Shown here: positions 58,621 to 64,000 of the stretch, piece by piece | How positions within the stretch are numbered: position 1 is the first letter of the stretch | Layout of the letters: every line of letters begins with the position of its first letter | Origin: Rosellinia necatrix | Lineage: Eukaryota > Ascomycota > Sordariomycetes > Xylariales > Xylariaceae | Length of the DNA: 64,000 nucleotides | Reading direction: 5' to 3' | Assembly (NCBI GenBank): GCA_021209875.1 | Contig: JAGYVD010000001.1 | Location: forward strand, 4,340,001 to 4,404,000 | Notes under the pieces: model-generated | What the model was told of the DNA's origin: nothing | The model's input: only the letters and a program-made list of their open reading frames with translations | Databases searched by the model: none | Translations under genes and position numbers: made by a program

Positions 58621-59569
58621 CCGTGTGAATAGCGCACAGTCGGACGGCAGCACAGCGGTTGTTTAAAGCTGGAGCCTAGCTTCAACGGCACATCGATCAA
58701 CCCTGATAACCTTGGTTTTGCTGCGGACGAACCTTGGTCAATTATGCCAGCCGTCATTCCACAACACGACACACGACAGACAGGAGAGATCGGACGGATT
58801 ACCTACCGTATCCATCGCCAAGACTAGGCGAAATTCTTTGGGCTGAGCCCTTGCCACCTTACCACGTGCCAGCTGCAAGCCGGTCCGACCGTTGGTCTAT
58901 GCAGACATGCAGATGCTGTAGGGCCGTCTCCCTGCCAGGTGCAGGGAAGGAGCTTGGAAAGGCATTGCCCCAGAGGGTAGGTGCCTACCTCCCTCTAGCC
59001 GCCTATAAGTACCTAACTACCTACTTAGTATCTACAAGTAACTAGGCGGATGGATACTTAAGTAAAGATTTTAAGCAGTCTCCTCTCTTACTCATCCAAT
59101 CCCAAGGTGCTACTAACTTAAACTACCTAGGCATCTTCGGTCTTACCTAGGCTAAGGCATAATGTTAAGAATGTTGATAACGTCGTTGTACACTACAAGT
59201 AAACACACAAAATGAATAGCAAAACACCCTCCCCCCAAAAACCCAATGTCATGCTTCGTGGTTTCGAAATCTAGACTAGTCTACGCTAGACCGCGCAGAG
59301 ATCGGCCCGCGAACCAGAGCCGGGCTTCCTCCCCTTTTCAATCTCATCATTTGCGGCTCACGGAATTTCTCGGGCCTGTAAGGCACCTCAACCTGAAGTT
59401 ATTATTGGTAACAAGTCGCGACTCCAAAAAAAAGTCGTACGATTCTCACTGCAAGGCGAGAACGCTTCTGATTCTTTACTGGGCCATCTCCACACCTTGA
59501 CCTAAAGGGTATATGCCTGCCTGGTTGTTCCGCGTCCCGTTGGCCCCCGGCCGGTGAGGACAAACCTTT

Positions 59570-59645
59570 GCAACCTTTGCAGCCAGCGAAGTCAGCTAAA
59601 GTCAGCCAAAACCAGCAAAGCCAGCCAGAGTCAGCGAAGCCGGCG
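59570..59645. repeat. Imperfect CAGCNAAG repeat
   Basis: About seven degenerate copies of a 9-11-bp unit built on CCAGCNAAG / AGTCAGC. Confidence 0.75.
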
Positions 59646-60279
59646 GAGCCACGATCTGCCTCGCGCCCGCCCTGTCCCGTCCGCGACACGGCAGAGGGAG
59701 GCTATAGCGGCCTCGCTATAGCCATCGTCGTCTCCTGTAGGTACTGGTCGGGAAGTCTCGCTTCGGCATGATTGGAATATATTGGCCTCGAGTTTGACGG
59801 GCTCGCCACGACAATTGGTCGCCGGGAACATCGTGTCAGGACTCCGGCCTGTTCCTGTCCCTGTTGTTGTTGCTGTGTTGTTGTTCGTGTTCTCCGATCC
59901 GGTATTACCCATATATAATACTTCTATATGCCGTCATTCGCGAATCATGGAACATCCTAGCTGCCCCTTTATGCCTAGCCCGATCGGAGCGAGTCCACTT
60001 GACATGACATTCCGATATGGGGATGCCTTCCACCGTGCTACTAACATGATGACAAGCAAGGACTGCAACCCCATGGGACACTTCCTACTAGCCAAGCGCC
60101 CATCAACCCCTTTGGGCAGGGAACGTAGTTGGTAGCTACCCAATCTAGCTACGCCGTCTTGGATTCTTCTTCTTTATATACCCACCTTTCGCGTCCTGGG
60201 CTGGTGAACTCGCTTCTCTGAGCAACACCAATATGATTTACTTCACCACCCGGAACCCAAGACACCTACCTCCTCGATC

Positions 60280-61002
60280 ATGCCTTCGCATAGTCTGTTC
60301 GCCTTGTTCCCCCTCCTGCCTGCCGAGCTACGACTACAGGTTTGGCAGCTGTCATGTCATCCTCGAGTTGTCGAAGTATCTTACGACCCGGAAGAAGACC
60401 GCTATACCACGACGGCACCGGTGCCTGCTGTCCTCCAGGCCTGTCATGAGTCTCGCTGTGAAAGCTTGCGAATGTATATAAGGTGCTTCGGTACTACGTC
60501 TCATGAGCCAAGGATATACTTTTCCCGCGAAATGGATACGTTATATATCCCACGGCCGCCGTTTATGGGCTACGATGACTCCTCAAGGTCCTTCGCCGAG
60601 TTGATCCGGGAAAGTGACTACATCGCCAATCTAGCGATTGATTATGTCCCCCCGTCCGTCAAGCGGCCTTGGGAGACCTACAACAAATACGTCCTCATGC
60701 AGAGTTTCCCGAAAGTCCATGAAGTGTTCTTGGTTACCGACATTACAACTGAACCCGATAATGACCACCACCTCGGTGATGAATTGGACCTGGCGGATCC
60801 TAAATATGACGCGTTGAGCTTGGATCGGTTGCTGGAAGACGTGATAGCGTCATTCTACTACGAGATCCAGGGGCAATTTTTCATGTCGGAGAGAGAGAAG
60901 ACGATTGAGCCACTTCACTTACCTCACTTTGTATTGAAATCAAAAACGTGGACACACCGGCAGGACGAAAGCCAGCCCATTAGTACCATTTGCGCTGCTT
61001 AG
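60280..61002 (+). CDS. 2EXR domain-containing protein
   Basis: An intronless 240-residue protein. The 2EXR domain (named after two conserved exon-boundary-like motifs; function unknown) is recognisable at the N-terminus: LFPLLPAELRLQVWQLSCHP then RVVEVSY, followed by TTAPVPAVLQACHESRCESL and the IYFSREMDTLYIPRP segment. The C-terminal third is charged and not obviously part of the domain. Such proteins form large, rapidly changing families in filamentous ascomycetes. The ATG at 60280 begins directly before the hydrophobic SLFALFPLL. The 3' end at 61002 follows TICAA. I claim no role beyond the family. Confidence 0.85.
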   Translation: MPSHSLFALFPLLPAELRLQVWQLSCHPRVVEVSYDPEEDRYTTTAPVPAVLQACHESRCESLRMYIRCFGTTSHEPRIYFSREMDTLYIPRPPFMGYDDSSRSFAELIRESDYIANLAIDYVPPSVKRPWETYNKYVLMQSFPKVHEVFLVTDITTEPDNDHHLGDELDLADPKYDALSLDRLLEDVIASFYYEIQGQFFMSEREKTIEPLHLPHFVLKSKTWTHRQDESQPISTICAA

Positions 61003-64000
61003 CCTTGGTCTTCGACTCCCTATGGGAGGACATCTTCCGTTTTGGAATAAGTTTGAAACTGTAAGTGCTTTCCCCTAGTTGAAGATGCGTATACCATGCA
61101 AATGAGCTGCGCTACGAGTCCACTTGGGGGCGATGTTCCTACGGACAAAATTGGCTTCCTTGATAGTCGCCAGAACCAGAACAACACGAAATACAGCTAA
61201 CATTTTAAGAAGCTAAATGTTGAAGTAGAAAGCCCGTATAACTTATATAGAAGACTAACCACTATGCCAGAATTCCGTTTACGGGCTCTAGGTCCGTGAT
61301 ACAAACTTCTGCGTGTCTTATTCTTTATGCCATAGAAATCACGGATAGTATGTTCCTGGTTGCATGGCATTCCACATTATTTCTAGCCCGGGACACACCG
61401 TGGTACTCCCGTATACAGGTTTAGCCCTTATCACAGAGAACGACCAGCGCTAACTATGTAAAAAAAAAAACTAATGAGCACCGTTGGTAATGTTCAATAG
61501 CCCAATGGCTAATCACCAGCTAGAGGTGCTCGCACTTGGAAATAACCACGCCCAACTCGATCAGCATTTACATGACATTCACCGTATATGTGCCCCACAA
61601 TACGGCATGCGTCGAAGCTGACGCTCTGAAGCACGACGCTACGTGACCTGCGGAAGTGCTAAATCGGCTTACCTGGTTTGTTTCATCCGTAGACATCTAG
61701 ACCTCGTTTCGATCTCTTGCCACCCTGGTAAGCTCACGGGGACGCTTCTGTAACTCAACCGTCTTATTAAGGATCTGCTATATACATTGTTTTCCAGAGT
61801 TGTTGTCCGGTCGGCTCCTATTCCCAGCCGCCGAGCAGGAACAATACTACCCTGGAGCGGTACGGAGGGAGCATGTAGGAGCAATTGCAACCATATCTTC
61901 TAGGATGGTGCAGGTTTTTCAGCTTCCCTCCGTAACGATGTGACTTGAGTGGCCCATAAATTATACGGACTTCGGTTATTCAATCGCGGCATCCCAGGAT
62001 AGGATACTGCATGTCACACCGTTAGCGGTGGGCTGAGCTTTGTCATGACTTTTCTGCAGACCGCATTACACAACCAGGTTGACTTCGCATGAGCCCAATC
62101 GCTAGTTCGGCCGAAGGATTTATCCCTTTGTTTATCATTATGCAAAGGTTATTTCCGTGACTCGCCCGAATCGTCAAGTTCCGGGAAGGCTCAATCCGAC
62201 AATTCAAAATTTGGGGATCACGTTTTACTTTTTAGAGAGGGCCAACTATGGATGGACAAAACGCGGGAGTTTACAATTTGAAGGTTGCCTAAACCACCCT
62301 AGATTTTGCGGTATCTATCAAATATAGCGACTCTCTAACTTCTGCGAACCCGAATTCGACAATTATCGTCTAGAGGCATGTGTACCCAGGAATGAGATGC
62401 TTTACCCGGTCAAGGGAACCAGAGGGACGGCTAATGCCTTTGAAGTCTGAGAGATTAACTTCAGGCGCGCTTCGGTGTTGAATGAGGCAGGAACTAAGGA
62501 TTCCCAATAACATGGGGAGGCATGCGATTACTGAAAACAGCAGAAATGATAAGGGAGTTCTCTCGTATTCTGCAGATTATGAAAGGAATCGTGAAGGGAT
62601 CACAGCAGTGCTGGTAATGCAGTGTTGTCCACGTCCCTCGCGGTATCTTTCCCACCCACGTTACATCATGAGAACAAAAGGCTTACCCGAAAAATAGGTT
62701 GAGGTGAATATAAAACACAACATCGACATAATTCCGAAAGAGAGGTTCGACTCGAAAGCGGAGTATTCTTGGGTGGCCCCCATCTTGGAAACATACGCTA
62801 CGCAAAAGATGGATGAGATCCTATAGCATAGCGACATACGCGGAAACTAACTTTCCTTAGTCGATAAACTATAAAACCCTGGACACTACGACTTAGATCT
62901 CGAAGTATCGGTGTATGCTCATTAGCAAAAGAGTACACGAAATCTTAACACAGCCTGAATAAGTCAACGCAAGGTCGATACAGTGTCACAGGGGATACAA
63001 AAACCACAACCAGCGCAGACGGCATGGCCCGTCTCGGAGGAGAACGTGACTACCCAAGTTCGACGAGTGCTAGCCGAAATGGGGGGTGCTGGCTTTGGAT
63101 AGCGAGACATTCAAGCATCATATTCAATCGGATAGGACAGTTGGTGCCTATTTTTTCATGTTGCACTCATTCAAATATCACTGTGCTAGCTATCACCAAC
63201 AGCTATTGACTTCATATCCGCGTTGCAACAAGAGCCCCTTGTGGAGCGCAGATGGAACCGAGGCCACTGTCAGGCAGGCATACTGCTAAAGAATGACCTT
63301 ATAGCTAATATCATTCGATAGAGATCTGTTCCGTTCAGCCTTGCCGCGCAGATTTCCGAAGCGGATCCTAGTGACCTCAGAGACGCAGGCTAATTCGAAC
63401 ACCCTGGGGACCGACTATCTTGGCAAACCCATCTCAGATGCTAACGAGATGTTCTAACTGCTGGTGAAAATCATGAGGGTTTTCAAAATGGTGTATATTT
63501 TTGTTGATAGGGTCGATCATGTCGGCCGATACATTGTGCGGGCCTGTCTTGGAAATGCCATCCATTATACCATCCACTGAAGTCGGCGTGAGGGCTCTCT
63601 TCGTGGTCGCAAGGAATGATATAGCAGCAGCGATTACCGGCCTCAAGGATAAAAGACGAAAAGGGCTTCTTTCCGTTGCATAAGAATTGAAGCCGACCCA
63701 CAAACGAAAGGGAGGCTAAGGTTACAAAATATGGCGGGCACGAAGAAGCGGAAACCGAAGAGGTGGTCTCTGCGTCGCTCCAGAATAAGCCCGGCGTGGG
63801 ATGGTGAGCTTTCCTTTTGTGCCTACGGGGCAACCGGTTTTGGTATCGCATTATTTTTCTTTTAGTCACTGCAAAGATAGAAAACGGGCACGCCTCAGAG
63901 CCAACGTTGGGACTGCTGATCTTGGCCATTGCGATGGACAGAGAAGGGTCGAGGCGCTACGATCCACGAAACTATGAGTCACGGTGTCCGAGATGGAATA
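61003..64000. other. Right-end region without a confident gene
   Basis: Three kilobases with only short, unrecognised frames. The best coding-like stretch starts at an ATG at 63731 and could splice over 63788-63860 and continue off the edge, but it has no family match. An A10 run lies at 61461-61470. Confidence 0.45.

Larger units (their letters stand above)
58481..60279. other. Intergenic with imperfect short repeats
   Basis: No gene is supported between the TGT start and the 2EXR gene. Imperfect repeats of CCCAATG type lie at 58485-58555, GCAGAGG type at 58560-58620, and CAGCNAAG type at 59570-59645. TAGGTA motifs occur at 58978-59160. Confidence 0.55.

Noticed and set aside
1..64000. Search for tRNA, rRNA, CRISPR and transposase signatures
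   Set aside because: No tRNA B-box with a matching A-box and acceptor stem, no rRNA-like segment, no regular spacer array and no transposase or reverse-transcriptase motif was found by eye. A tRNAscan or RepeatMasker run would settle this.

Overview
The window looks like nuclear DNA of a filamentous ascomycete (Pezizomycotina, most likely Sordariomycetes). The support is many short introns (about 44 to 120 bp) with GTRNGY donors and CTAAC-type branch sites, fungus-specific families (fungal-type C2H2 regulator, RRG7, 2EXR, fungal MED21, MRPL4/uL29m) and pyrimidine-rich leaders. The species is not identifiable by eye. Exon structures were deduced by reading the sequence and family conservation; each spliced frame was checked for divisibility by three.

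Layout. 1-2.6 kb: 3'-truncated Rab GDP-dissociation inhibitor GDI1 (-), then mitochondrial ribosomal protein MRPL4/uL29m (-). 2.6-16.3 kb: a 13.7 kb stretch with no gene I can support, carrying an AGT microsatellite, a 9-bp minisatellite and TACCTA/TAGGTA islands. 16.3-19.3 kb: C2H2 plus fungal_trans regulator (+). 20.1-20.7 kb: a tiny single-pass membrane protein (-) with a 14-nt first exon. 22.3-27.5 kb: URA5 (-) and NOG1 (+), divergent; NOG1 has 18 exons including microexons. 28.9-30.8 kb: an AANAT/polyamine-type GNAT acetyltransferase (-) in microsatellite-rich DNA. 33.2-36.5 kb: large multi-KH RNA-binding protein (-). 40.3-43.0 kb: 891-residue disordered conserved protein (-). 46.3-49.5 kb: compact block of HAD pyrimidine 5'-nucleotidase (+), MED21 (-) and RRG7 (+). 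50.2-50.7 kb: small charged conserved protein (-). 54.6-58.5 kb: cytochrome P450 (+) converging on the queuine tRNA-ribosyltransferase catalytic subunit (-). 60.3-61.0 kb: 2EXR-domain protein (+). 61-64 kb: no confident gene.

Most genes are independent housekeeping functions: vesicle traffic (GDI1), mitochondrial translation and respiration (MRPL4, RRG7), pyrimidine synthesis and nucleotide clean-up (URA5, HAD nucleotidase), 60S assembly (NOG1), RNA polymerase II Mediator (MED21), tRNA modification (TGT) and RNA binding (KH). The P450 stands alone, without a recognisable secondary-metabolite cluster. I see no transposon ORF, rRNA, tRNA, CRISPR or virus-derived gene. The most unusual items are NOG1's exon fragmentation, the dispersed TAGGTACC-type islands, the altered I-helix of the P450 and the long gene-free region before the regulator.
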